Part shown: positions 46,408 to 54,695 of the stretch, one piece after another | How positions within the stretch are numbered: the stretch's first letter is position 1 | How the letters are laid out: each line of letters opens with the position of its first letter | Assembly: GCF_000739895.2 (NCBI RefSeq) | Contig: NZ_BBJS01000013.1 | Span: 1-64,000 of the forward strand | Source: Sphingomonas paucimobilis NBRC 13935 | GTDB lineage: Bacteria; Pseudomonadota; Alphaproteobacteria; Sphingomonadales; Sphingomonadaceae | Direction of reading: 5' to 3' | DNA: 64,000 bases | Made by a program: the position numbers and the translations under genes | The notes under the pieces: generated by a model | Databases searched by the model: none | What the model saw: the letters and a program-made list of their open reading frames with translations, nothing else | What the model was told of the DNA's origin: nothing

Positions 46408-46425
46408 TGTCTCGCTGGCGAGACA
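46408..46425. promoter_or_regulatory. 18-bp dyad upstream of the aldehyde dehydrogenase gene
   Basis: TGTCTCGC-TG-GCGAGACA is a perfect 8-2-8 inverted repeat 32 bases after the GAF/Fis regulator gene and 113 bases before the dehydrogenase ATG. It is the best candidate binding site for the Fis-type helix-turn-helix. Confidence 0.6.
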
Positions 46426-46537
46426 CTATGCCCGGTCTGCTTAAGGCCCCCCTCTTTCGTCATGCGCGGCCACCTCGATAGGATGCGATCAGACGCCAGC
46501 CCAATGGCGCCAGACATTGCTATGGAGAGGATCAGCC

Positions 46538-48064
46538 ATGACCACCAACGTCCTGGATCGCCCGGCGACGACACTGCGATCGCCGTTCGGGCCGCGCTAC
46601 GACAATTTCATCGGCGGCACTTGGGTCGCGCCCAAGGCGGGGCGCTATTTCGACAATATCTCCCCCCTGACCGGGCACGTCGTAGGCGAGATTGCCCGTT
46701 CCCAGGCGGAGGATGTCGAAGCCGCGCTGGATGCCGCACACCGCGCGAAGGACGCCTGGGGGCGTACCTCGGTCGCCGAGCGTGCGCTGATCCTCAACCG
46801 CATCGCCGATCGGATGGAGCAGCATCTCGAACAGCTCGCCATCGCCGAGACATGGGACAACGGCAAGCCGATCCGCGAGACGATGGCCGCCGACCTTCCG
46901 CTCGCGATCGATCATTTCCGCTATTTCGCCGGCGTGGTGCGCGCACAGGAAGGCTCGATCGGCGAGGTCGATCACGACACCGTCGCCTATCACTTCCACG
47001 AGCCGCTGGGCGTCGTGGGGCAGATCATCCCCTGGAACTTCCCGCTGCTGATGGCCGCCTGGAAGCTGGCGCCGGCGCTCGCCGCAGGCAACTGCATCGT
47101 GCTGAAGCCGGCCGAGCAGACCCCGGCATCGATCATGGTGTGGATCGATCTGGTCGGCGACCTGTTGCCCCCGGGCGTGCTCAATATCGTCAACGGCTTC
47201 GGGCTGGAGGCGGGCAAGCCGCTGGCGACCTCGCGCCGCATCGCCAAGATCGCCTTTACCGGTGAGACGACGACCGGCCGGCTCATCATGCAATATGCCA
47301 GCGAGAACCTGATCCCGGTTACGCTGGAACTGGGCGGCAAGTCGCCGAACATCTTCTTCGAGGATGTGGCGCGCGAGGATGACGATTTCCTCGACAAGGC
47401 GATCGAGGGTTTCACCATGTTCGCGCTGAACCAGGGCGAGGTCTGCACCTGTCCCAGCCGCGCGCTGATCCATGAGAAGATCTATGATCGCTTCATGGAA
47501 CGCGCGCTGAAGCGCGTCGCCGCCATCGTGCAGGGCAGCCCGCTCGACAGCACGACGATGATCGGGGCGCAGGCGTCGTCGGAACAGCGCGACAAGATCC
47601 TGTCCTATATCGACATCGGCAAGCAGGAGGGCGCGGAGCTGCTGATTGGCGGTGCCGCAGCGAACCTCGGTGGCGAACTGGCGAACGGCTATTATGTCCA
47701 GCCGACGGTATTCCGCGGGCACAACCGGATGCGCATCTTCCAGGAGGAGATTTTCGGCCCGGTCCTGTCGGTGACGACGTTCCGCGATGAGGAGGAGGCG
47801 CTGTCGATCGCCAACGACACGCTTTATGGGCTAGGCGCAGGCGTTTGGAGCCGCGATGTCAACACCTGCTATCGCTTCGGCCGCGCGATCCAGGCCGGGC
47901 GCGTGTGGACCAATTGCTACCACGCCTATCCGGCGCATGCGGCCTTCGGCGGCTATAAACAGTCAGGCATCGGCCGCGAAAACCACAAGATGATGCTGGA
48001 TCACTATCAGCAAACCAAGAACATGCTGGTCAGCTACAGCCCCAAGAAGCTCGGCTTCTTCTGA
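46538..48064 (+). CDS. Aldehyde dehydrogenase (acetaldehyde dehydrogenase-like)
   Basis: A 508-residue NAD-dependent aldehyde dehydrogenase. Visible are [20 protein letters not shown], the NAD-binding FTGETTTGR loop, the glutamate in LELGGKSPN and the catalytic cysteine in [11 protein letters not shown] (about residue 304). The sequence style (AldB/ExaC/AcoD group) is that of enzymes oxidising acetaldehyde and other short aldehydes in ethanol or acetoin catabolism. ATG 46538 has GAGAGGATC at 4 bases. It is followed by an alcohol dehydrogenase and a DUF779 protein, forming one catabolic unit. Confidence 0.93.
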   Translation: MTTNVLDRPATTLRSPFGPRYDNFIGGTWVAPKAGRYFDNISPLTGHVVGEIARSQAEDVEAALDAAHRAKDAWGRTSVAERALILNRIADRMEQHLEQLAIAETWDNGKPIRETMAADLPLAIDHFRYFAGVVRAQEGSIGEVDHDTVAYHFHEPLGVVGQIIPWNFPLLMAAWKLAPALAAGNCIVLKPAEQTPASIMVWIDLVGDLLPPGVLNIVNGFGLEAGKPLATSRRIAKIAFTGETTTGRLIMQYASENLIPVTLELGGKSPNIFFEDVAREDDDFLDKAIEGFTMFALNQGEVCTCPSRALIHEKIYDRFMERALKRVAAIVQGSPLDSTTMIGAQASSEQRDKILSYIDIGKQEGAELLIGGAAANLGGELANGYYVQPTVFRGHNRMRIFQEEIFGPVLSVTTFRDEEEALSIANDTLYGLGAGVWSRDVNTCYRFGRAIQAGRVWTNCYHAYPAHAAFGGYKQSGIGRENHKMMLDHYQQTKNMLVSYSPKKLGFF

Positions 48065-48125
48065 TCCTGCCGCACCCCGTCCGGTGCGGGCGGGGTGTGT
48101 TTTCTCAAGCCAAAGGAGTGACTTT

Positions 48126-49157
48126 ATGGCCAAGACCATGAAGGCTGCCGTCGTGCGCGCGTTCGGCAAGCCGTTGAGCATCGACGAAGTGCCCGTGCCG
48201 CAGGCCGGCCCCGGCCAGATCCAGGTGGCGATCCAGGCGTCGGGCGTGTGCCACACCGACCTGCACGCGGCCGAGGGCGATTGGCCGGTCAAGCCCAACC
48301 CGCCCTTCATTCCCGGTCACGAAGGCGTCGGCTATGTCAGCCAGGTCGGTCGGGGCGTGACGACCGTGAAGGAGGGCGACCGGGTCGGTGTGCCCTGGCT
48401 CTACAGCGCATGCGGGCATTGCGTGCATTGCCTGGGCGGCTGGGAGACGTTGTGCGAGGCGCAGCTCAACACCGGCTATTCGATCAATGGCGGCTTTGCG
48501 GACTATGTGGTCGCCGATCCGAACTATGTCGGTCATTTGCCCGGCAATGTCAGCTTCACCGAAATCGCGCCCGTGCTGTGCGCCGGGGTCACGGTCTATA
48601 AGGGGTTGAAGATGACCGACACCAAGCCGGGGGACTATGTCGCGATCAGCGGTATCGGCGGGCTTGGCCATATGGCGGTCCAATATGCGGTCGCGATGGG
48701 GCTGAACGTCGCGGCGATCGACATTGATGATACGAAACTGGACCTCGCCCGCCGGCTGGGGGCGACGATCACCGTCAACGCCCGCAACGACGATCCCGCG
48801 ACCGTCATCAAGCGTGAGACGGGCGGCGGCGTCAACGGTGTGCTGGTGACCGCGGTCAGTCCGAAGGCGTTCGAGCAGGCGATCGGCATCACCGCACGGG
48901 GCGGCACCGTCGCGCTCAACGGCTTGCCGCCGGGCGACTTCCCGCTCAATATCTTCGGACTGGTGTTGAACGGCATCACCGTGCGCGGCTCGATCGTTGG
49001 TACCCGGCTCGATTTGCAGGAGTCGCTCGATTTCGCCGCAAAGGGTAAGGTCAAGGCGACTGTGGAAACCGCCAGGCTGGAGGACATCAACACGGTGTTC
49101 GATCGGATGCACAAGGGCCAGATCGAAGGCCGCGTCGTCATGGACCTGGCAGCATAG
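48126..49157 (+). CDS. adhP: Zinc-dependent alcohol dehydrogenase (AdhP-like)
   Basis: A 343-residue medium-chain dehydrogenase. The catalytic zinc ligands are Cys in [14 protein letters not shown] and His in GHEGVGYV. The structural-zinc cysteines are in [18 protein letters not shown], and the NAD-binding GIGGLGHMA is near residue 180. It resembles ethanol-active AdhP/AdhA enzymes. ATG 48126 has an AAAGGAG site and lies 61 bases after the aldehyde dehydrogenase. Together they would convert an alcohol to its acid. Confidence 0.9.
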   Translation: MAKTMKAAVVRAFGKPLSIDEVPVPQAGPGQIQVAIQASGVCHTDLHAAEGDWPVKPNPPFIPGHEGVGYVSQVGRGVTTVKEGDRVGVPWLYSACGHCVHCLGGWETLCEAQLNTGYSINGGFADYVVADPNYVGHLPGNVSFTEIAPVLCAGVTVYKGLKMTDTKPGDYVAISGIGGLGHMAVQYAVAMGLNVAAIDIDDTKLDLARRLGATITVNARNDDPATVIKRETGGGVNGVLVTAVSPKAFEQAIGITARGGTVALNGLPPGDFPLNIFGLVLNGITVRGSIVGTRLDLQESLDFAAKGKVKATVETARLEDINTVFDRMHKGQIEGRVVMDLAA

Positions 49158-49168
49158 GAGGACGAGGC

Positions 49169-49543
49169 ATGGCCGACGGGGTGTCACAGATCGAACGGGT
49201 GATCGCCACCCCGGCGGCGCTGGCGCTGATCGACGCGATCCGCGCCGATCATGGGCCGGTGATGTTCCACCAGTCCGGCGGTTGCTGCGACGGATCGTCG
49301 CCGATGTGTTATCCGCTCGGCGAGTTCCGGCTGGGGGAGGGGGATATCCTGCTTGGCACGGTCGGCGGCGCGCCCGTCTATATCGGGCGGGCACAGGGCG
49401 AGGCCTGGGCCCATACCCAGTTGATCCTCGACGTCGTACCCGGCCGGGGCGGCATGTTCAGCCTCGACAATGGACGCGAGCAACGTTTCCTGACTCGCGG
49501 CCGGGTCTTTACCGACGAGGAGCTTTCCGCATTGGGTGTCTGA
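49169..49543 (+). CDS. DUF779 family protein
   Basis: A 124-residue DUF779 protein. The family motif HQSGGCCDGSSPMCYP (about residues 33-48) has three cysteines that could bind metal, followed by VYIGRAQ and a C-terminal GMFSLDNGREQRFLTR. It begins 11 bases after the alcohol dehydrogenase. DUF779 genes often accompany aldehyde dehydrogenases of the AldB type; the function is unknown, perhaps metal or cofactor assistance. Confidence 0.88.
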   Translation: MADGVSQIERVIATPAALALIDAIRADHGPVMFHQSGGCCDGSSPMCYPLGEFRLGEGDILLGTVGGAPVYIGRAQGEAWAHTQLILDVVPGRGGMFSLDNGREQRFLTRGRVFTDEELSALGV

Positions 49544-49584
49544 TCAGTAAGGCGGCATCCCTACGGATCGTCGCCTGTCGCCTT

Positions 49585-50298
49585 TTACCATGGCACGGTC
49601 TTGCCATGCCGGTCGATGAAGCGGAGGCCCGGCTGGCCTTGTTGCGCGATCAGCGTATCGACCAGATCGGGGACGGTTTCCTCTATGCCGAAGGGGGCCT
49701 CCGGCCCACCCAGTTCGGTGCGTATCCATCCCGGGGCCATCAGCACCATGGCGCGGGGGTCATCGGCATGGCGAGCGGCATAGCTGCGCATATATTGATT
49801 GAGCGCGGCCTTGCTGCCCCGATACACCTCATGGCCGCCGCTGACATTGTTGGCGATGCTGCCCTGGCCCGATGACATGACGCCGATCAGGCCATCGGGG
49901 CGCACCAAGTCCTGCAATCCTTCCACCGCACGCATCACGCCAAGCGCGTTGGTGAGCATGACGCGCACGAACTCATCGGTCGATGCTTGGGCGATCGTCT
50001 CGGCCTGATCGTGATTGGCGGTTCCGGCGTTGACGAACAGCATGTCGAACATCTGGCCCGATAGACGCCCGCGTAAAGCGGCGATCTGTTCGGGTTGCGC
50101 GATGTCGAGATGCTCGATCGAAACCTGATCCGGATGCATCCGGGCAAGTTCGTCCAGCGCGGCCCCGCGGCCCTCCCGCACCGTGCCGACGACATGCCAG
50201 TTCTTCGTCACAAACTCGGCCGCCATGGCTTGGCCGAGGCCGCGGGATGCCCCGACCAGCAATATGGTGCGGGGTGGCCGATCGCGATGGTTCGTCAT
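49585..50298 (-). CDS. Short-chain dehydrogenase/reductase
   Basis: A 237-residue classical-like SDR. The cofactor motif GASRGLGQAMA is near residue 15, NAG at about 90, a catalytic serine in MSSGQGS and YRGSK (YxxxK) near residue 160. ATG 50298 has an AAAGGA site at 8 bases. It is convergent with the DUF779 gene and divergent from a LysR gene that probably regulates it. The substrate is unknown. Confidence 0.85.
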   Translation of the reverse strand: MTNHRDRPPRTILLVGASRGLGQAMAAEFVTKNWHVVGTVREGRGAALDELARMHPDQVSIEHLDIAQPEQIAALRGRLSGQMFDMLFVNAGTANHDQAETIAQASTDEFVRVMLTNALGVMRAVEGLQDLVRPDGLIGVMSSGQGSIANNVSGGHEVYRGSKAALNQYMRSYAARHADDPRAMVLMAPGWIRTELGGPEAPFGIEETVPDLVDTLIAQQGQPGLRFIDRHGKTVPW

Positions 50299-50353
50299 GG
50301 CATGGTTCCTTTGCTGCACCGATGGAATATCGCGGCAGCGACCACAGGCGCCA

Positions 50354-50383
50354 GACGCATCGGATGCAAAGCATGATTGCGTC
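50354..50383. promoter_or_regulatory. Nested dyads between SDR and LysR genes
   Basis: GACGCA and TGCGTC frame this stretch as perfect 6-base arms, and inside it are GCATC-G-GATGC (50357-50367) and ATGC-AAA-GCAT (50364-50374). This is a likely binding region for the divergent LysR regulator. Confidence 0.45.
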
Positions 50384-50424
50384 CGGCGCTATGTCAGCTT
50401 GACGGAAGCGGCTATCTTTCCCGC

Positions 50425-51333
50425 ATGGCGACGATCGATTTGAACCTGTTGACGGCGCTCGACGTGCTGTTGGCGGAGCGCAGTGTCACGTCGGCGGCGA
50501 AGCGGCTGGGGCTCAGTCCGTCCGCGACCAGCCGAACGCTGGCGCGTCTTCGCACCGCAACGGGCGATCCCCTGTTGGTGCAGGCCGGACGGTCGCTCGT
50601 GCCGACACCTTATGCGGAGCAGCTGGCCGGCCGGGTGCATATGCTCGCGCAAGAGGCACGGGCAGTGCTGACCCCGGTCGCGGGTCAGATCGACCCGCAG
50701 TCATTGGAACGGACGTTCACCATCCGCGCCAATGAGGGGTTCGTGGCGCTCTTCGCTCCCGCCATTATCGCCGGGATCGTCGAAGAGGCACCAGGCGTGC
50801 GCCTTCGCTTCGTCCCCAAGCCTGACAAGCAAGCGACCCCGTTGCGGGACGGGACGGTCGACCTGGAAATCGGAACGGCCGGGATCTCCGCGCCGGAGGT
50901 CCGCAGTCTGCTGGTCTTTCGCGACCGCTTCATGGGTGCCGTGCGTCTGGATCACCCATTGCTGAAGGGACCGGTCACGCCGCCGCTCTACGCCGCTTGC
51001 GGTCATGTCGTCGCGTCGCGTCGGGGGGTTGGGAAGGGACCTGTCGATGACGCGCTTGCAGCGCTTGGCCTGAAGCGGGAAATCATCGCCGTCGTGCCGA
51101 GCTTTCTCGACGCGCTGAACATCGCCCGCCGTTCGGATCTGGTCGCGCTTGTGCCGCGCTCCTGCATAGGTGCCGGTCACATGGAGGGGCAGCAGGGGTT
51201 ACAGGGGTTCGATCTCCCCGTGCCGACGCCGGAACTGGCCATCAGTGCCATGTGGCACCCGCGCCTCGATGCCGATCCGGGCCATCGCTGGTTGCGGCAA
51301 AAGCTGGTGGCGATCTGCCGGGCTGCAACCTAG
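50425..51333 (+). CDS. LysR-family regulator
   Basis: A 302-residue LysR protein beginning MATIDLNLLTALDVLL, with the helix-turn-helix at residues 18-40 (RSVTSAAKRLGLSPSATSRTL) and a NodD/PcpR-like effector domain. ATG 50425 fits the family; the frame is open 16 codons earlier but without family sequence. It is divergent from the SDR gene and probably controls it through the nested dyads between them. Confidence 0.9.
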   Translation: MATIDLNLLTALDVLLAERSVTSAAKRLGLSPSATSRTLARLRTATGDPLLVQAGRSLVPTPYAEQLAGRVHMLAQEARAVLTPVAGQIDPQSLERTFTIRANEGFVALFAPAIIAGIVEEAPGVRLRFVPKPDKQATPLRDGTVDLEIGTAGISAPEVRSLLVFRDRFMGAVRLDHPLLKGPVTPPLYAACGHVVASRRGVGKGPVDDALAALGLKREIIAVVPSFLDALNIARRSDLVALVPRSCIGAGHMEGQQGLQGFDLPVPTPELAISAMWHPRLDADPGHRWLRQKLVAICRAAT

Positions 51334-51455
51334 GCTCCTCTGATCAATACAAGGATCATGTCGTTCGTGTACCGATTGCGTCTTGCCTGAACTGGATGCA
51401 CAATCACAGGAGGACTCGGAGAGGCGCGAGCGTTCGAACGACGCCGCGGGCAATC

Positions 51456-53336
51456 ATGTTTTCGCATGGCGATCACATTCGTGAGATTGAACGCGTCGCC
51501 CTTGGCCGGGCGACCAACCGGGATACGCATGTCATCGAGTCGTGGCGTCGCTGCCTCGACCGATATCGCATGGATCCCGCCGCGGCGCGCGAAGCCGTCA
51601 TCCTGCCGGCCGAAAGGCTGAAGGAGCATCGGCAACAGGCCGAGGAACTCATCACCATCGCCCGATCGGGGCTCGACTCGCTATACCGTCAGGTTGCGGG
51701 CCAAGCCTATGTCCTGCTGCTTGCCGATCGGCAGGGGGTGACGGTCGATTTCATCGGCGACCCGCTGTTCGACGGCAATCTGCGCAAGGCGGGGCTCTAT
51801 CTCGGCTCGAAATGGACCGAGGATATGAGCGGGACGTGCGCGGTCGGATCATGCCTCGCGACCGGCGAAGCGCTGATCATTCATCAGACCGATCATTTCG
51901 ACACGACCCATACGCCGCTATCCTGCACCTCCGCGCCGATCTACGACGCGAGTGGGGAATTGTCGGCGGTACTGGACATCTCGCTGCTGTCGTCGCCTTC
52001 GGTGAAGACGAGCCAGAACCTCGCGCTGCATCTGGTGACGGCGGCGGCGCGGCGGATCGAACTCGCGCATCTGATGGCGCGCACGCGGCATCAATGGGTA
52101 TTGCGCTTCGCCCGCTCGCCCGACTTCATCGAGGTCGACCCCGAGGCGGCGATCGCGATCGACGATGCCGGGCGGATCGCGGGAATGACGCATGGCGGCG
52201 CGCGCGTGCTCGCGCGCGCGGTCGGCGGCGACTGGCGCGCTCCGCAAACCCTGATCGGCAAGCCGGTGTCGCGCTTCCTCGATCTGGATATCGACGATCT
52301 GCCCGATCTGACGCGGGGGCGCGCGACGAATGAGCGGGTCGTGCGCGCACGCGACGGGGATACGCTGTTCGCGCACGCTATCGAGCCGAAAGCGGTTCGG
52401 CGCAGTGTCGTCTCACGACCCTTGCCTGCGCCGTTCCGGGAACTCGGCGGCAACACGCCCGAGATGATGGACCTGCAGCATAAGGCCGCCAAGCTCGCCC
52501 GCGCCGCGCTGCCCATCCTGATCCAGGGTGAGACCGGGACCGGCAAGGAGCATCTGGCGCGCGCCATTCATGACGGCAGCGGCGTCGCCGGGCGGTTTGT
52601 CGCGATCAACTGTGCGGCGATCCCGGAGGCGTTGATCGAGAGCGAGTTGTTCGGTTATGCCGCAGGGGCCTTTACCGGCGCGGCGCCGAAGGGGCGCAAG
52701 GGCCTGATCGAGCAGGCGGATGGCGGCACCTTGTTCCTGGACGAAATCGGCGACATGCCGATCGCTTTGCAGAGCCGGCTGTTGCGCGTCCTTGCCGAGC
52801 GGGAGGTCCAGCCGGTCGGTGCCGCAATGCCCAAGCCGGTACGCCTCCGCGTCATCTCAGCCTCGCACCGCTCGCTACCCGAACTGGTCGCGCAAGGGAC
52901 GTTCCGCGAGGATCTCTATTACCGCCTGTGTGCAGCGGTGCTGCGGCTGCCGCCGCTGCGGGAGCGGAGCGATTTCGACTGGCTGCTGGCGCGGCTCGTC
53001 GAGCGGCATCGGCTGGGTGACGGGGCGGTGGAGATCACACCGGCGGCGCGCGCCGCGCTTCGGGGACATGAGTGGCCTGGCAATATCCGCGAACTGGACA
53101 ATGTGATCGCCGTGGCGCTCGCCATGGCGGATGGTGATATGATCGACCTTGAGGACCTGCCGGAGGGGTTCGGGACGCCACCGCAGGCCGTGGATGGCAA
53201 GGACAATGCGGCCGTGCTGCGCACGACGCTGGCGGCGTGCGACTGGAACGTGTCGGAGGCGGCGCGGCGGATGGGCGTGGATCGTACCACCGTGCACCGC
53301 CAGATCCGTCGGTTCGGGATCGCCACCCGCAACTAG
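51456..53336 (+). CDS. Sigma-54-dependent activator, AcoR family
   Basis: A 626-residue enhancer-binding protein. An AcoR-type N-terminus and GAF domain (SWRRCLDRYRMDPAA; GSKWTEDMSGTCAVGSCL) lead into a linker with PAS-like sequence. The AAA+ domain has Walker A GETGTGKEH (about residue 353), the sigma-54-contact loop GAFTGA, Walker B TLFLDEIGDM and the GHEWPGNIRELDN motif. A Fis helix-turn-helix (WNVSEAARRMGVDRTTVHRQI) ends the protein. ATG 51456 lacks a clear ribosome binding site but fits the domain start. The two sigma-54 promoters 1.2 kb downstream are its likely targets; acetoin or a related ketone/alcohol is a possible inducer. Confidence 0.92.
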   Translation: MFSHGDHIREIERVALGRATNRDTHVIESWRRCLDRYRMDPAAAREAVILPAERLKEHRQQAEELITIARSGLDSLYRQVAGQAYVLLLADRQGVTVDFIGDPLFDGNLRKAGLYLGSKWTEDMSGTCAVGSCLATGEALIIHQTDHFDTTHTPLSCTSAPIYDASGELSAVLDISLLSSPSVKTSQNLALHLVTAAARRIELAHLMARTRHQWVLRFARSPDFIEVDPEAAIAIDDAGRIAGMTHGGARVLARAVGGDWRAPQTLIGKPVSRFLDLDIDDLPDLTRGRATNERVVRARDGDTLFAHAIEPKAVRRSVVSRPLPAPFRELGGNTPEMMDLQHKAAKLARAALPILIQGETGTGKEHLARAIHDGSGVAGRFVAINCAAIPEALIESELFGYAAGAFTGAAPKGRKGLIEQADGGTLFLDEIGDMPIALQSRLLRVLAEREVQPVGAAMPKPVRLRVISASHRSLPELVAQGTFREDLYYRLCAAVLRLPPLRERSDFDWLLARLVERHRLGDGAVEITPAARAALRGHEWPGNIRELDNVIAVALAMADGDMIDLEDLPEGFGTPPQAVDGKDNAAVLRTTLAACDWNVSEAARRMGVDRTTVHRQIRRFGIATRN

Positions 53337-53356
53337 GGGCGGCCGATCGGCCGCCC
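53337..53356. terminator. Perfect 20-bp palindrome between convergent genes
   Basis: GGGCGGCCGA and its exact complement start directly after the activator's stop codon and end 10 bases before the membrane protein's stop. It is probably a bidirectional transcription stop, though no T-run follows. Confidence 0.5.
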
Positions 53357-53366
53357 GTTCGCCTGC

Positions 53367-54428
53367 TCAGTCGACATCCTCCCAGCTACCCGGCGTCTTC
53401 TGTCCGCGCCACAGATAGGGCTGGTCGAGTCCGAAACCGAAGAGCAACGCCAGCACGAACGACCAGTGCGTGCCCATATAGCCATAGGTCAGCGCCTCAT
53501 TCATGTCGGTGAACACCGGCCCGACCAGCGCGAACAGCCCCTTCGTGACCAGGGTCGTCGCCAAGAGGCAGAAGGCGCAGGCGAGTAGCCCGCCCCATGG
53601 CATCGGGATCAGCGTGAACGGCCAGTTATAGCCCTGGATCAGCAGCGCATAGGATACCGAACAGGCGACCATGAACCACAACAGCCATATCTGGCTGGAA
53701 TAGGTGCCGAGCGTCCAGAACGTGCCGATCCCCGGTGCGCCTGCATCCCACAGCCCGAGCATGCGACTGACCGACAGAAAAGCGAGCACGACGATGAACA
53801 GGATCGCGATCTGCGCGAATGCCTTGCCCGGCTGCCGCATACGGCGCGTGAGATAGGTGAGGAGGGTCGAGGCCGATCCCATCTCGACAAAGGGAAACCA
53901 CCAGGCCGGTATCCAGCGGATCGCCGAATGGGTGACCGCATAGGTCAGGAAGGCGATGAGGGTCAGCAGGAGGAAGAATTGGCGCTGCGGCGGCATGCCG
54001 GCGACGACCCAGTTCTCGCCGGCGAACGAAAAGAAGGCGAGGAAGAAATAGATGCAGCCCACGATCGGAAATACCCAGTCGGTATCCAGACCGACTGCAT
54101 AGATGCCCTTGGCCGAAAGCCATCCCACCACCCAACTCGCCGCCACCGTGACGACGCCGCGGGTAACGCCATTGTCGATACGGTGGAAAGGATAGCCGCC
54201 GCTGACGACCGACAGCAGCGACCACCATAGGGCGAGCAATTGCCAGGTGACGTTGTCCAGCCAGTAATTCTGATCGATGGCGGCACCCGTGGCGGTGCCG
54301 ATCGGCCAATGCCGGACGATGATATTGACCATGAAGCAACTGGCGATGGTGAGCGCGTAGATCAGCGTCAGTGCGACGATCGTGCGTCCCGGCCGGACGG
54401 GCGCGACCGGGATGGTGCCGTTGGGCAT
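53367..54428 (-). CDS. Polytopic inner-membrane protein, unknown family
   Basis: A 353-residue protein with about nine to ten hydrophobic segments spread along its length, rich in tryptophan and aromatic residues near segment ends (NYWLDNVTWQLLALWW, SAIRWIPAWWFPF). No known transporter signature was recognised. ATG 54428 has an AGGAGGAG site. A consensus sigma-54 promoter on the minus strand lies 75 bases upstream, sharing its control region with the divergent dehydrogenase operon. It is therefore likely to act in the same pathway, for example uptake of the substrate or a membrane oxidation step. Confidence 0.75.
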   Translation of the reverse strand: MPNGTIPVAPVRPGRTIVALTLIYALTIASCFMVNIIVRHWPIGTATGAAIDQNYWLDNVTWQLLALWWSLLSVVSGGYPFHRIDNGVTRGVVTVAASWVVGWLSAKGIYAVGLDTDWVFPIVGCIYFFLAFFSFAGENWVVAGMPPQRQFFLLLTLIAFLTYAVTHSAIRWIPAWWFPFVEMGSASTLLTYLTRRMRQPGKAFAQIAILFIVVLAFLSVSRMLGLWDAGAPGIGTFWTLGTYSSQIWLLWFMVACSVSYALLIQGYNWPFTLIPMPWGGLLACAFCLLATTLVTKGLFALVGPVFTDMNEALTYGYMGTHWSFVLALLFGFGLDQPYLWRGQKTPGSWEDVD

Positions 54429-54502
54429 ACTCTCCTCCTGTTTCGGTTATGCCGCCTTCGGTCTGTGCCGGGGCGCGGGCGTCTTGCCTGCCTCGCTCAG
54501 CA

Positions 54503-54517
54503 GCAACTCTTGTGCCA
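54503..54517 (-). promoter_or_regulatory. Sigma-54 promoter for the membrane protein gene
   Basis: On the minus strand TGGCACA-AGAG-TTGC matches the -24/-12 consensus with exactly ten bases between GG and GC. The predicted start is near 54491, giving a leader of about 60 bases. Confidence 0.75.
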
Positions 54518-54547
54518 TGCGGATCCATATCGGGCCTTTCGGACCCT

Positions 54548-54600
54548 CACTGTGGCGTTGCCCCCCTGCGATGCCACAGTGGTGCCACAGCCTGTGTGGC
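54548..54600. promoter_or_regulatory. Shared enhancer (UAS) dyads of the divergent sigma-54 promoters
   Basis: CACTGTGGC (54548-54556) with GCCACAGTG (54573-54581) is a perfect 9-base-arm repeat. GCCACA (54584-54589) with TGTGGC (54595-54600) is a second one built from the same core. They lie 70-105 bases upstream of both predicted start sites, the usual place for sigma-54 activator binding. Confidence 0.65.
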
Positions 54601-54643
54601 GTTCGGTGGCCACGGCCGCGCCGCGCCCCTTCGTCGCAGCGAT

Positions 54644-54658
54644 TGGCACGCGGCTTGC
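54644..54658 (+). promoter_or_regulatory. Sigma-54 promoter for the dehydrogenase operon
   Basis: TGGCACG-CGGC-TTGC is a full match to the -24/-12 consensus with the required ten-base GG-GC spacing. The predicted start is near 54670, 26 bases before the ATG at 54696. Confidence 0.85.
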
Positions 54659-54695
54659 CAACCCTCGTGATCAAAACACACGAAGGAGAGCCCTG

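Noticed and set aside
46504..46519. TGGC...TTGC resembling a sigma-54 promoter before the aldehyde dehydrogenase
   Set aside because: GG-GC spacing is eleven, not ten, and the start site would fall on the ribosome binding site.
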